Origin: Rhodobacteraceae bacterium HTCC2150
GTDB taxonomy: Bacteria; Pseudomonadota; Alphaproteobacteria; Rhodobacterales; Rhodobacteraceae
Assembly (NCBI GenBank): GCA_000169395.1
Contig: AAXZ01000001.1
Location: 868,001 to 932,000, forward strand
DNA: 64,000 nucleotides
Reading direction: 5' to 3'
Shown here: in pieces, positions 11,841 through 20,746 of the stretch
Numbering within the stretch: the stretch's first letter is position 1
Layout: each line of letters starts with the position of its first letter
The notes under the pieces: generated by a model
Databases searched by the model: none
What the model saw: the letters and a program-made list of their open reading frames with translations, nothing else
Told to the model about the DNA's origin: nothing
Translations under genes and position numbers: made by a program

Positions 11841-13250
11841 TTAGGGCCCGAAGGGTGTGCACTTAAATCCGCGAGCATTTAGGCGTGAACAGGCAAGGCT
11901 TGCACGGTGTTCTGACATGCCGACAAAGTTGGCTTCCCATCCACGGCTACGCTTGACGACTTTGCGCAATGCATCCTCTAGGGTTTCAATCTCTGACAAC
12001 GCCGTTTTCAAAAGCAATCGTTCGGCCTTTGCGTGGGTGTAGTAATACCCCAGTGATATGCCCCAATGTTTACCACCTGATGTTGTTGCGCGCGTAACAA
12101 CCTCAAGGGGCGGGGGCTCTGTTGGGAATACGTGTTTTGGCAAGGAGGCGGCCAAATCTGCAGGTCTAGCCACTGGTACAACCGCCGAAACGGTTTGCAC
12201 GTTTTCTATCTTTTCATTTTCAAGAACCGCAACAACCTCGAGCGCTTGGGCAACGCCATCCGCGACCGCGATCATGGTTTCTTCTGTTGGCTTTGCTGTA
12301 ATTGGGCGTGACTTAGGGCGCAGGCTTTTGTTAACGGCCATGACCAAACGAATTGTTTTGCCTTTGCCGCCGGCAACGACGTCATTGCCATACACGGGCG
12401 CATTAGGTTTGATGACTTTGCTAGTACTTGGCGCGCGGCGGAAACCAAGGTCAAGTAATTCGGCAACCTTGGCATTGCGGTTCGCAGTTGAACGACCGCC
12501 AAACACAGTGGCAATAATCCGTTCGTTTCCACGTACGGCTGAGGCCACAAGGTTAAATCCAGCCGCATTCGTGTAGCCAGTTTTAATCCCGTCTGACCCA
12601 CGATAGCTGTTTAGGAATCTGGTGTTTGTGTTGTTTACCTTCTTTACGCCTGCATCCGTCGTGCGGCGGGAAAACAAATTGTAATATTGCGGATAATCGA
12701 AAAACAAACGGCGACCCAATGTGGTCATGTCTCGGGCCGTTGAAAGATGCCCACTTTCCGTCAGTCCGTGTGCATTTTTGAACGTGGTCCGTGACATACC
12801 CAGTGCCTTGGCAGTACGATTCATACGGCGTGCAAACGCGGCCTCAGACCCGGAAACCGCTTCGCCCAATGCTGTGGCAGCGTCATTGGCAGATTTAACC
12901 GATGCTGCGCGAATAAGGTAACGCAACTGAATGCGCTGACCCGCTTGCAGTCCCAATTTTGATGGCGGTTCTGCGGCGGCCTTTTTGGAAATACGAACGC
13001 GCGTGTCCAGTGAAATTTCGCCCTTACGAATTGCTTCAAAGGTTACATAAAGTGTCATCATTTTTGTCAAAGAGGCAGGGTGCAATCTGGAATCTGCATT
13101 GCGAGAGTGCAAAACCTCTCCGCTTCGAGCATCGATGACCATGGCGGCATAAGGTGCGGCAATAGCAGAAATAGGCGCCAAAAATAGGGCGCAAAGCATC
13201 AGGACAATTACAAATTGTGACTGCAAAAACTGCAACAGACGTGTGTTCAC
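11841..13250 (-). CDS. D-alanyl-D-alanine carboxypeptidase with C-terminal SPOR domain
   Basis: Periplasmic low-molecular-weight penicillin-binding protein (peptidase S11) that trims the terminal D-Ala of peptidoglycan stem peptides. The 469-residue product has a signal peptide (cleavage near residue 32), then the three active-site motifs: SLTK at 60-63, SAN at 120-122 and KTG at 223-225. The last 75 residues (GKHWGISLGYYYTHAKAERLL onward) look like a SPOR domain, which binds denuded glycan at division sites. The start is GTG with AGGAAA upstream. A DacA C-terminal beta domain is reduced. The next gene on this strand is a HAD hydrolase upstream. Confidence 0.93.
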   Translation of the reverse strand: MNTRLLQFLQSQFVIVLMLCALFLAPISAIAAPYAAMVIDARSGEVLHSRNADSRLHPASLTKMMTLYVTFEAIRKGEISLDTRVRISKKAAAEPPSKLGLQAGQRIQLRYLIRAASVKSANDAATALGEAVSGSEAAFARRMNRTAKALGMSRTTFKNAHGLTESGHLSTARDMTTLGRRLFFDYPQYYNLFSRRTTDAGVKKVNNTNTRFLNSYRGSDGIKTGYTNAAGFNLVASAVRGNERIIATVFGGRSTANRNAKVAELLDLGFRRAPSTSKVIKPNAPVYGNDVVAGGKGKTIRLVMAVNKSLRPKSRPITAKPTEETMIAVADGVAQALEVVAVLENEKIENVQTVSAVVPVARPADLAASLPKHVFPTEPPPLEVVTRATTSGGKHWGISLGYYYTHAKAERLLLKTALSEIETLEDALRKVVKRSRGWEANFVGMSEHRASLACSRLNARGFKCTPFGP

Positions 13251-13407
13251 GTCGATTTCCTAACTCTGCCTCGTGGCCCATTTTTGGACCATTTTTATTA
13301 TGTATTACCAATCAGGTAACACTTTTCGGCCTTCAAAGGAAGTTTTTAATAAAGGCGTTTTGAGGGCGGAATGTGGCAGGAATGTGTTTTTCCCGTAATG
13401 CGTGCAT

Positions 13408-14109
13408 CTAAAATAGATCATCAATCAATTGGGGCAGATTGCTGAGATTATTAATTTCCCGATACATAGGGTGGTTTTTGGGTTTTGGGGCAGCCTCAAG
13501 CGCCCAAATTTCACCGTGCGGCACGTAAACACCCCAACCGCCAGCTGCAATTGCAGGCAAAACATCGGATTTCATCGAGTTGCCAACCATCATAGATTGA
13601 TCCGCTTGGGCACCAGCCTTGGCAAATGCATCGCGATAGATTTCAGGCGTTTTGTTTGAAACTATTTCCACTCCATCAAAATAATCACCCAAACCGGATT
13701 GAGCTAACTTCCGTTCTTGATCAAGTAAATCCCCCTTTGTGATAAGCAAAAGATGAAAATTTGGCGTCAATTCCAAGATTGTAGACTGAACATGATCTAG
13801 CAATTCAATGGGATGGCGTAACATATCCCGCCCCGTATCTAGGATTTCCTGAATAACATGGCTGCCAACTTTACCGTCTGTAATCTCAAGCGCGGTTTCT
13901 ATCATTGAAAGGGTGAACCCTTTAATGCCAAAACCATAGTGGCCAATATTTTTCCGTTCGGCGGCCAATAATCTTTCGTCCAAATGATCAGCATCCGCAA
14001 AATCCGCTAGTAGTTCCGCGAATCGATCTTGGGTTAGTTTGAAAAACCTCTCGTTGTGCCAAAGCGTGTCATCCGCATCAAATGCGATGGTTGTCAGGGA
14101 TTTGGCCAT
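13408..14109 (-). CDS. HAD-superfamily hydrolase
   Basis: A 233-residue phosphatase-like protein of the haloacid dehalogenase superfamily. The nucleophile motif FDADDTLW is at residues 9-16, the threonine/serine motif lies in LLLITKGD, and motif IV is seen as MMVGNSMKSDVLPA. The cap domain is of the small helical type. The substrate cannot be read from sequence. It stands alone on this strand, with the clpS gene diverging from it. Confidence 0.88.
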   Translation of the reverse strand: MAKSLTTIAFDADDTLWHNERFFKLTQDRFAELLADFADADHLDERLLAAERKNIGHYGFGIKGFTLSMIETALEITDGKVGSHVIQEILDTGRDMLRHPIELLDHVQSTILELTPNFHLLLITKGDLLDQERKLAQSGLGDYFDGVEIVSNKTPEIYRDAFAKAGAQADQSMMVGNSMKSDVLPAIAAGGWGVYVPHGEIWALEAAPKPKNHPMYREINNLSNLPQLIDDLF

Positions 14110-14219
14110 AGATATTTACCTTTGTTCAAAACAACTTCGTTTGGCCCCTTTTTGTGGCGCGTTAGGTGGTTTATATTGAAGCCAGCATATGCATGCAAAG
14201 CTAGGTTTTGAGGCGAGTT

Positions 14220-14567
14220 GTGACCCAAGATTATCAAATTAAAATGTCGTCCGACGATGACGGTGATAACAGCGAAGGCGACGTCGCTACTAAAACGCGT
14301 GCGCGTACAAAACGCCCGCCGATGTACAAAGTTTTGTTGTTAAATGATGACTATACGCCAATGGAATTTGTGGTGCATGTGTTGGAACGTTTCTTCGGGA
14401 TCAACAATGCGCAAGCTGTTGAAATCATGCTGACAGTTCACAAAAAAGGCATGGCCGTTGTCGGTGTTTTTTCCCATGAAATCGCCGAAATGAAGGTGAC
14501 ACAAGTCATGGATTTAGCACATCAGCAAGAGCATCCTCTGCAATGCACTTTTGAGAAAGAGGACTAG
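14220..14567 (+). CDS. clpS: ATP-dependent Clp protease adaptor ClpS
   Basis: Adaptor that hands N-end-rule substrates to ClpAP. The core [23 protein letters not shown], with the N-degron pocket residues, and the C-terminal CTFEKED are clearly ClpS. The protein begins with an acidic disordered tail. The start is uncertain: GTG at 14220 has GAGGCGA six to ten bases before it and is preferred (115 residues); TTG at 14208 and ATG at 14244 are alternatives, the last without a ribosome site. A small hairpin at the stop precedes the next gene. Confidence 0.93.
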   Translation: MTQDYQIKMSSDDDGDNSEGDVATKTRARTKRPPMYKVLLLNDDYTPMEFVVHVLERFFGINNAQAVEIMLTVHKKGMAVVGVFSHEIAEMKVTQVMDLAHQQEHPLQCTFEKED

Positions 14568-14586
14568 GTTTAAAGCCTAGATTTTT
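14564..14586 (+). terminator. Small hairpin with T run between clpS and the methyltransferase gene
   Basis: CTAGG / CCTAG with a seven-base loop followed by ATTTTT. The left arm overlaps the clpS stop codon and the T run ends three bases before the next ATG, so it could end clpS transcription or partly separate the two genes. Confidence 0.45.
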
Positions 14587-14588
14587 CC

Positions 14589-15578
14589 ATGACCCAAGAA
14601 CGTATTTCTCTTTTTGTCGATCATATCGGCCCTTTTGACGCTCAAAAAATTGGTGTCCTGCGTGGTAAGGCAAACAGCGGGCTTGAATTGCTGAATGGAC
14701 ATAATATTGAAGTAGTTCAAGGGTTTGCTTGTGAATTTGATCGTTTAGAACGATTTGGCTTCTCTCCTGGTGCCAAGATAGGATCGGACTTCGGCGACTT
14801 GGATATGGCGCTCGTGCAAATCACGCGATCTAAGGTCGAGACCAAATTGTTAGTGGCGCAAGCTTGGGACGCGACGCGCGTTGGTGGGCGCATCGTGGTT
14901 GATGGCCAAAAGACTGATGGCATAGAGAGTATCTATAAAGCGTTGCGCAAACTTGGCATAGAGCCTGACACTTTGGTCAAATCCCATGGCCGGATATTTT
15001 GGTTTGAACGTGATGAAACAAGACCATTTGCTGATTGGTTGGAACCCAAACTTAAGATGCCTGATGGTTTTGCCACGGCGCCTGGTGTTTTTTCCGCTGA
15101 AAAGCTAGATAAAGGGTCCTTGGCCCTGATTGCCGCATTGCCACCTTTGGCGGGACATGGCGCAGATATTGGCGCAGGATGGGGTTTTCTGTCACGTGCT
15201 GCATTGGGCCATGAAAAAGTAACGAAACTTGACCTGATAGAGGCTGAAATTGCTGCCTTAGATGCTGCCCGCGTTAACATAATAGATGAACGTGCAAATT
15301 TCGAATGGGCGGATGTGACGAAAACCTCCGGCCGATTTTATGATTTCATTATTGCCAACCCGCCATTTCACACAGAACGCACCGCGAATACTGATCTTGG
15401 TGTGGCGTTTTTAACAACTGCTGCCCGAAATCTAAAACCCAAGGGTCAGTTTTATTGTGTAGCGAATCGTCATTTGCCGTATGAAGTGGTGTTGAATGAA
15501 TTGTTCCGCAATGTTGCTGAAATTGGTGGGACATCTGCGTTCAAAGTGTTTCAGGCGGCTCAACCCCGTCGTTTGTAA
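14589..15578 (+). CDS. RsmC-like class I SAM-dependent methyltransferase
   Basis: A 329-residue protein organised like RsmC/RlmG guanine-N2 methyltransferases: a degenerate N-terminal Rossmann half (about 1-165) and an active C-terminal half. The SAM-binding motif is DIGAGWGFLS at 193-202 and the catalytic NPPF is at 257-260. Members methylate G in 16S or 23S rRNA; G1207 of 16S is the expected target by likeness but is not proven. The ATG has no clear ribosome site, only T-rich sequence upstream, consistent with weak expression or coupling to clpS. Confidence 0.85.
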   Translation: MTQERISLFVDHIGPFDAQKIGVLRGKANSGLELLNGHNIEVVQGFACEFDRLERFGFSPGAKIGSDFGDLDMALVQITRSKVETKLLVAQAWDATRVGGRIVVDGQKTDGIESIYKALRKLGIEPDTLVKSHGRIFWFERDETRPFADWLEPKLKMPDGFATAPGVFSAEKLDKGSLALIAALPPLAGHGADIGAGWGFLSRAALGHEKVTKLDLIEAEIAALDAARVNIIDERANFEWADVTKTSGRFYDFIIANPPFHTERTANTDLGVAFLTTAARNLKPKGQFYCVANRHLPYEVVLNELFRNVAEIGGTSAFKVFQAAQPRRL

Positions 15579-15619
15579 TTGGTGCCAATAAGAAATCGTT
15601 TGAATCCAAAGGGCTGTGA

Positions 15620-16429
15620 ATGTCATTTTCTATTTCTGGTAAAACGGCGATTGTAACAGGTGCCGCAAATGGCATCGGTTTGGCGATTGCACGTCATTTT
15701 GTTGATCAAGGTGCCAATGTTGTATTTGCAGATCGGGACGAGGCCGCGTTGTTGCATGAAGTCGGTGAAAACACCAATGATGAGGCCACAGCCCGAATTT
15801 TTGCAGGCGACCTTCGTGAAAAACTGACGATTGAAAACCTTTTGTCATTCACTTTGGACGCGTTTGATCGTGTTGATATTCTGGTGAATGCTTCGCGGCA
15901 ATTTGGCCTTACGGATGTGCATAATCGTGACGACGATAGTGTCGATTTGCTTCTGCAGCAAAATATGGGTTGTGCAATGCAACTTAGCCAGCGGATTGCT
16001 GCACGGATGATAAAACAAGCAGAAGGTAACGAGGATGATCGGGATCAGATAGGTTCGATCGTGAACCTATCTTCAATTGCTGCATCCATGACAAACCCTG
16101 ATTTGATGGGTTTCTCTATTGCGGCGGCGGCGATGAACCAGATGACCCGTTCGATGGCGGTTTCTTTAGCGCCTAACCGAATTCGTGTGAATGCTGTGGC
16201 TGTTGGTTCAATGATGAGCGCAAGTTTGATGACCAAATTGCAAGGTTCCGAAGAAATGCGCGAAACGATCACAGAGCACACTCCCCTTGGACGCATCGCC
16301 TTGGCAAGTGAAGTGGCGGGTGTCGTGCAGTTCCTTTCAAGTGAAGCTGCAAGTTTTGTAACTGGACAGGTTATCTCGGCCGATGGTGGGCGAAGCTTGC
16401 TGGATCCAGTGAAACTGTCTCAACACTAA
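15620..16429 (+). CDS. SDR-fold protein lacking the catalytic Tyr and Lys
   Basis: A 269-residue short-chain dehydrogenase/reductase fold. The cofactor-binding motif TGAANGIG (13-20), the NLSS strand (149-152), and the C-terminal GQVISADGG are typical of classical SDRs. However, the YxxxK motif is missing: the position reads FSIAA, with Phe165 for the catalytic tyrosine and Ala169 for the lysine. Asn115 and Ser152 remain. The reading frame is otherwise intact and conserved-looking, so it is not an obvious pseudogene; it may bind NAD(P) or another ligand without redox chemistry. It follows the methyltransferase by 41 bases and may share its transcript. Confidence 0.85.
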   Translation: MSFSISGKTAIVTGAANGIGLAIARHFVDQGANVVFADRDEAALLHEVGENTNDEATARIFAGDLREKLTIENLLSFTLDAFDRVDILVNASRQFGLTDVHNRDDDSVDLLLQQNMGCAMQLSQRIAARMIKQAEGNEDDRDQIGSIVNLSSIAASMTNPDLMGFSIAAAAMNQMTRSMAVSLAPNRIRVNAVAVGSMMSASLMTKLQGSEEMRETITEHTPLGRIALASEVAGVVQFLSSEAASFVTGQVISADGGRSLLDPVKLSQH

Positions 16430-16444
16430 AGACATCATGAAATG

Positions 16445-16474
16445 AAAAAGCCCGCCTGAAACCAGACGGGCTTA
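16445..16474 (-). terminator. Rho-independent terminator of sat/cysC
   Basis: Read on the minus strand: AAGCCCGTCTG, short loop, CAGGCGGGCTTTTTC. An 11-base stem with one imperfect pair and a T run, about 20 bases after the sat stop. Confidence 0.88.
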
Positions 16475-16496
16475 GTTCTATCTAAATAGGGTAGTC

Positions 16497-18212
16497 TTAT
16501 TGCGCGGCAATTAGGCCCAAGCTTTCTAGTTTCAGCAGAACTTGATGCGCACAGTTGTCTACATCCAAGCCTTCTGTTTCCAAAACCAATTCCGCGTTTT
16601 CTGGCACATCATATGGATCAGAAATTCCTGTGAATTCTTTGATTTTGCCAGCACGCGCCAATTTATAAAGACCTTTACGATCACGTTTTTCACATTCTTC
16701 AATAGACGTTGCGACGTGTACCTCGATAAAGGCACCGTATGATTCAATGTCTTCACGAACAGCACGACGGGTCGTTGCATATGGCGCGATTGGCGCACAG
16801 ATGGCGATACCACCATTTTTGGTGATTTCTGATGCAACATAACCAATGCGGCGAATGTTCAGATCGCGGTGCTCTTTACTAAAGCCAAGCTCGGAAGATA
16901 GGTTTTTGCGAACAATGTCACCGTCAAGCAAAGTAACAGGGCGACCGCCCATTTCCATCAACTTTACCATCAAAGCATTGGCGATTGTTGATTTACCCGA
17001 GCCAGAGAAACCGGTGAAAAATACAGTGAAACCTTGTTTAGCCCGTGGTGGCTTGGTGCGACGCAATTCCTTAACAACCTCTGGGAATGAGAACCACTCT
17101 GGAATTTCCAAACCTTCAGCCAAACGGCGACGTAGTTCTGTACCAGAGATGTTCAATACAGTGATGTCATCTTTGTCTTCGATTTCATCAATTGCCTCGT
17201 ATTGCGCACGTTCTTGTACCCAAACCATGTGTTTGAAATCGACCATTTCACAGCCAATTTCGGATTGATGGGCGCGGTACATATCTTGTGCGTCATAGGG
17301 GCCGTAGAAATCTTCGCCAGCAGAGTTGCTGCCTGGTCCAGCGTGGTCACGACCAACGATGAAGTGTGTACAACCGTGGTTTGCACGGATCAAACCATGC
17401 CAAACCGCCTCACGTGGGCCGGCCATGCGCATGGCTAGGTTCAAAAGGCGCATGGTTGTTGTGGATGCTGGATACTTATCCAGAACCGCCTCATAACAAC
17501 GAACGCGGGTAAAGTGATCAACGTCGCCCGGTTTTGTCATGCCAACTACAGGGTGGATCAACAGATTTGCTTGGGCTTCTTTGGCGGCACGGAATGTCAA
17601 TTCTTGGTGGGCGCGGTGCAATGGGTTACGTGTTTGAAACGCAACAATTTTACGCCATCCCAATTTGCGGAAATAAGCGCGCAATTCATTTGGTGTGTCG
17701 CGGCTGCCGCGGAAATCATAGTGAACGGGTTGTTGGATACCAACAACGGGTCCGCCCAAGTAAATTTCGCCAGCAGTGTTGTGCAAATAGTTTACGGCAG
17801 GGTGGGCGACATCGTCGGCACCAAATACTTTTTCGGCTTCGCGGGATTTGTTTGGGGCCCAGCTGTCAGTGACAGTCATCGTCGCCAAAATCACACCTTC
17901 TTGGTCGCGAAGAGCGATATCTTGGCCGATCTCAAAGTTTTCGGCAACTTGCTTGGAAACATCCAAGGTGATGGGCATTGGCCAAAGAGAACCGTCAGCG
18001 AGACGCATATTTTCAACAACGCCGTCATAGTCAGCTTCGGTCAAGAAACCTTTCAGTGGGTTGAAACCACCGTTCATCAGCAATTCAAGATCACAAATTT
18101 GACGCGGTGTTAGATCAACCGACGGCAGTTCAGCTGCCTCAAATTTCAACTTCTGCGCTGAATCATAGGAAACATATAGCTCAGAAATCGGAGCCAGATT
18201 TTGTGTAGACAT
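16497..18212 (-). CDS. Bifunctional ATP sulfurylase / APS kinase
   Basis: A 571-residue fusion that activates sulfate: the sulfurylase part makes APS from sulfate and ATP, the C-terminal kinase makes PAPS. The sulfurylase motifs QTRNPLHRAH (193-202) and GRDHAGPG (287-294) are intact, as is the kinase Walker A GFSGSGKST (401-409) and the LDGD motif after it. The sulfurylase-first order is the one seen in roseobacters, different from the NodQ/CysNC type. It may serve assimilation or supply PAPS; a sulfotransferase-family gene occurs at 53.7 kb. A GC-rich hairpin lies in its leader. Confidence 0.95.
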   Translation of the reverse strand: MSTQNLAPISELYVSYDSAQKLKFEAAELPSVDLTPRQICDLELLMNGGFNPLKGFLTEADYDGVVENMRLADGSLWPMPITLDVSKQVAENFEIGQDIALRDQEGVILATMTVTDSWAPNKSREAEKVFGADDVAHPAVNYLHNTAGEIYLGGPVVGIQQPVHYDFRGSRDTPNELRAYFRKLGWRKIVAFQTRNPLHRAHQELTFRAAKEAQANLLIHPVVGMTKPGDVDHFTRVRCYEAVLDKYPASTTTMRLLNLAMRMAGPREAVWHGLIRANHGCTHFIVGRDHAGPGSNSAGEDFYGPYDAQDMYRAHQSEIGCEMVDFKHMVWVQERAQYEAIDEIEDKDDITVLNISGTELRRRLAEGLEIPEWFSFPEVVKELRRTKPPRAKQGFTVFFTGFSGSGKSTIANALMVKLMEMGGRPVTLLDGDIVRKNLSSELGFSKEHRDLNIRRIGYVASEITKNGGIAICAPIAPYATTRRAVREDIESYGAFIEVHVATSIEECEKRDRKGLYKLARAGKIKEFTGISDPYDVPENAELVLETEGLDVDNCAHQVLLKLESLGLIAAQ

Positions 18213-18253
18213 GGTAAATTCTCACTTTAAGATCGGTAATCATTTTCGCCAAA

Positions 18254-18276
18254 GCCCCCACACTCCGGTTGGGGGC
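18254..18276 (-). promoter_or_regulatory. GC-rich hairpin in the leader of sat/cysC
   Basis: Perfect seven-base stem GCCCCCA / TGGGGGC with a nine-base loop, ending 41 bases before the start codon. It could be a second terminator for trxB or an element in the sat leader; there is only a three-T stretch after it. Function not known. Confidence 0.4.
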
Positions 18277-18316
18277 CTTTAGGACCATATTTGAGGGCTT
18301 TTCAAGGATTATCAGC

Positions 18317-18350
18317 AAAAAAAAGTGCCAGATGCGGCAATTTAGTGCCG
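18317..18350 (-). terminator. Possible terminator of trxB
   Basis: On the minus strand, competing short stems (CGGCA/TGCCG and TGCC/GGCA) are followed by eight T residues, immediately after the trxB stop. The stems are short, so efficiency is uncertain. Confidence 0.45.
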
Positions 18351-18355
18351 TTTTG

Positions 18356-19297
18356 CTATTCTTCTTCTGCCAAGAAACGTTCAACCTCAAGTGCTGCCAT
18401 ACACCCCATGCCAGCACTTGTAACCGCTTGGCGGTAAATATGGTCTGTCAAATCACCAGCCGCAAATACGCCGGGAATAGATGTGGCTGTGCTATCAGGT
18501 GCCGTTACAACATACCCACCGCTGTGGGTTTCCAGCTGATCAATCACCAATTCAGATGCCGGCGCGTGACCGATGGCGACGAAAAAGCCCTTGCACGGAA
18601 CATCTGTAATGTCGCCGGTCTTAACATTTTTCACACGAACGCCTTCTACACCTAATGGGGCGTCTGTTCCGGTAATTTCCTCGATTGCGTGATCCCACAG
18701 GATTTCAACTTTGGGGTTTTTAAATAAACGATCTTGCAGGATTTTTTCGGCGCGCAGACTGTCGCGACGGTGGATCAACGTCACTTTGTTGGCAAACTTC
18801 GTCAAAAACAACGCTTCTTCAACGGCGGTATTCCCACCGCCCACAACAGCCACATCCAAGCCGCGATAAAAGAAACCGTCGCATGTTGCACAAGCAGAAA
18901 CGCCAAAGCCTTTGAATTTTTCCTCGGAAGGCAAGCCCATCCATTTCGCCTGCGCACCCGTTGCCAAGATCAAGGCATCAGCCGTATAGGTCGTGCCGCT
19001 GTCGCCCTTTGCCACGAATGGGCGTTTGTCTAGTTCAACGGCATTAATGTGGTCGCTGATGATTTCAGTCCCAACTGCCTTGGCGTGGGCTTCCATACGA
19101 ACCATTAGGTCTGGGCCCTGAACCTCTGTGTCGCCAGGCCAATTTTCAACTTCTGTTGTAATGGTCAACTGACCGCCAGGCTGAATGCCTTGCACCAAAA
19201 TTGGTTCTAACATTGCACGGCTGGCATAAACACCGGCTGTATAGCCGGCAGGGCCGGAGCCAATAATCAAAACTTTGGTGTGGCGCGTATCAGACAT
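18356..19297 (-). CDS. trxB: Thioredoxin-disulfide reductase
   Basis: NADPH-dependent flavoenzyme that reduces thioredoxin in the cytoplasm. The 313-residue product has the FAD-binding [10 protein letters not shown] near the N-terminus, the redox-active CATC at 136-139, the NADPH motif [10 protein letters not shown], and the C-terminal FAD motif GVFAAGDL. The ATG at 19297 follows GGGGGAT; the frame extends upstream to 19366 without support. It is separated from the divergent Lrp regulator by 178 bases. Confidence 0.96.
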   Translation of the reverse strand: MSDTRHTKVLIIGSGPAGYTAGVYASRAMLEPILVQGIQPGGQLTITTEVENWPGDTEVQGPDLMVRMEAHAKAVGTEIISDHINAVELDKRPFVAKGDSGTTYTADALILATGAQAKWMGLPSEEKFKGFGVSACATCDGFFYRGLDVAVVGGGNTAVEEALFLTKFANKVTLIHRRDSLRAEKILQDRLFKNPKVEILWDHAIEEITGTDAPLGVEGVRVKNVKTGDITDVPCKGFFVAIGHAPASELVIDQLETHSGGYVVTAPDSTATSIPGVFAAGDLTDHIYRQAVTSAGMGCMAALEVERFLAEEE

Positions 19298-19401
19298 AGA
19301 ATCCCCCAGGGTTTGCTTGTTCAAACCGATATAGTCGTGTGGGTCAAAATGGGAAAGGGCCATCACGGAAATGCGATGTTTGAATTATAAAGATTATTTT
19401 G

Positions 19402-19428
19402 TTGCGCATCTTTGAAATATTATTGCGC
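19402..19428. promoter_or_regulatory. Pair of TTGCGC repeats upstream of the Lrp-family gene
   Basis: Two TTGCGC copies (19402-19407 and 19423-19428) start 21 bases apart, two helical turns, in the gap between trxB and the Lrp gene. Same-face repeats are what an autoregulating Lrp/AsnC protein would use, but no binding is shown. Confidence 0.25.
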
Positions 19429-19475
19429 GCAGGTCTGTGGTTTTGTAAGGTCACGTAAATCAAAAAGGAATACCC

Positions 19476-19976
19476 ATGTCTGGCAGCAAACTTGATCCAA
19501 TCGACCGTCAGATTTTGGCTGAATTACAGGCAGATGGCCGTATGACCAACGTTGATTTAGCTAAACGTGTTGGAATTTCCGCCCCTCCTTGTCTGCGACG
19601 GGTTCGTACATTGGAAGAGGCGGGTTTAATCCGCGGCTATCACGCAGATGTTGATGCGCGTAAGTTGGGTTTTGAAGTGCAGGTTTTCGCCATGGTCGGT
19701 TTGCATTCTCAGGCGGAAGTGGACCTCAGCGCATTTGAAGAACAGTGCAATGGTTGGTCGTTGGTTCGTGAATGCCACATGCTCAATGGTGAAATCGACT
19801 TTATTCTAAAGTGTGTCGCACCCGATTTGTCGACATTTCAGACGTTTTTGACAGAAAAACTGACAGCGGCCAGCAATGTGGCAAGCGTGAAAACCTCGCT
19901 GGTAATTCGCGGTGCCAAAGATGAGCCAGGCGTACCTTTTGACGTTTTAGAGGAACGAATGATCGCGGAAGATTAG
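19476..19976 (+). CDS. Lrp/AsnC family transcriptional regulator
   Basis: A 166-residue regulator. Residues about 7-55 form the AsnC-type winged helix-turn-helix (IDRQILAELQADGRMTNVDL, then the recognition helix ISAPPCLRRVRTLEE), followed by the RAM ligand-binding and oligomerisation domain with the C-terminal SLVIRGAKDEPGVP. Such proteins sense amino acids. The target genes are not evident; divergent trxB is a candidate. The start has AAAGGAAT upstream. It ends nine bases from the convergent acetyltransferase. Confidence 0.93.
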   Translation: MSGSKLDPIDRQILAELQADGRMTNVDLAKRVGISAPPCLRRVRTLEEAGLIRGYHADVDARKLGFEVQVFAMVGLHSQAEVDLSAFEEQCNGWSLVRECHMLNGEIDFILKCVAPDLSTFQTFLTEKLTAASNVASVKTSLVIRGAKDEPGVPFDVLEERMIAED

Positions 19977-19985
19977 ATTTAACCT

Positions 19986-20699
19986 TTACAGGGCGGGATC
20001 AGTTGCAACGCGAACCAGCCCAGTTAAATCCGCTAGTCTTTCCCTTTGACGACCAGTTTGATCAAAATTTGAGGGCGCCAACCAAGCCTGAAAAGCCGCT
20101 TTAAGTGCCGGCCATTCTGCATCAATTGCGCCGAACCATGCGGTGTCACGATTGCGACCTTTTACAACGCCGGCTTGGCGGAAAATGCCTTCGTAGCTAA
20201 AGCCCAATCGTTGTGCTGCCCTTCGCGATCCAAGGTTTTGTGCGTTACATTTCCACTCATATCGCCGATAGCCAGCCTCAAATGCCCATTGCATCATTAG
20301 AAACATCGCTTCTGTGGCGGCGCGGGTTCGTTGCAGTTCCTTTGAAAAATTTATGTGCCCAACCTCGATTGAACCGCTTTCAGGGCTAATTCTTAAGTAA
20401 CTGGCAACACCGCAATAATGGCCGGTGTTTAGGTCCTTTATCGCATAGAAAACCGTATCATCTGCCGCTTCAAAGCCGCGTACCCAGCGGTGATATGCCG
20501 AAGCAGAACTGTAGGGGCCATAAGGTAGGTATTCCCAGATACTATCGTCTTGAGAATTTGCGCGGAATAGATCAGCAGAATGTTTGTTGGCTGATAGAAA
20601 TTCTAGTTGAACCAAATTACCGGTAAGGACGTCAGCGTTCGGGCGTGGTGGTTCTTGCCAATTGTCGACCTTGGCGCCAATATCACGCGTTTCAAACAT
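19986..20699 (-). CDS. GNAT family N-acetyltransferase (RimJ/RimL type)
   Basis: A 237-residue GCN5-related acetyltransferase. The central region SIEVGHINFSKELQRTRAATEAMF holds the beta4 strand and the pantetheine-binding RTRAATE loop, and NLGSRRAAQRLGF is the late motif with the Asn that is typical of RimJ/RimL and SpeG relatives. The acceptor could be a protein N-terminus or a small molecule; this cannot be decided. The last 30 residues are not part of the fold. Confidence 0.88.
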   Translation of the reverse strand: MFETRDIGAKVDNWQEPPRPNADVLTGNLVQLEFLSANKHSADLFRANSQDDSIWEYLPYGPYSSASAYHRWVRGFEAADDTVFYAIKDLNTGHYCGVASYLRISPESGSIEVGHINFSKELQRTRAATEAMFLMMQWAFEAGYRRYEWKCNAQNLGSRRAAQRLGFSYEGIFRQAGVVKGRNRDTAWFGAIDAEWPALKAAFQAWLAPSNFDQTGRQRERLADLTGLVRVATDPAL

Positions 20700-20746
20700 G
20701 CTTGTTCACCCCTTACACTTGTTGCAACCTTACAGCGTGCGCACGT

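Noticed and set aside
17514-18113. 199-codon frame antisense to sat/cysC
   Set aside because: Opposite strand of a well-conserved gene; the protein has no family likeness. Also applies to long antisense frames in carB (26020-26775) and the carboxypeptidase gene (12058-12576).
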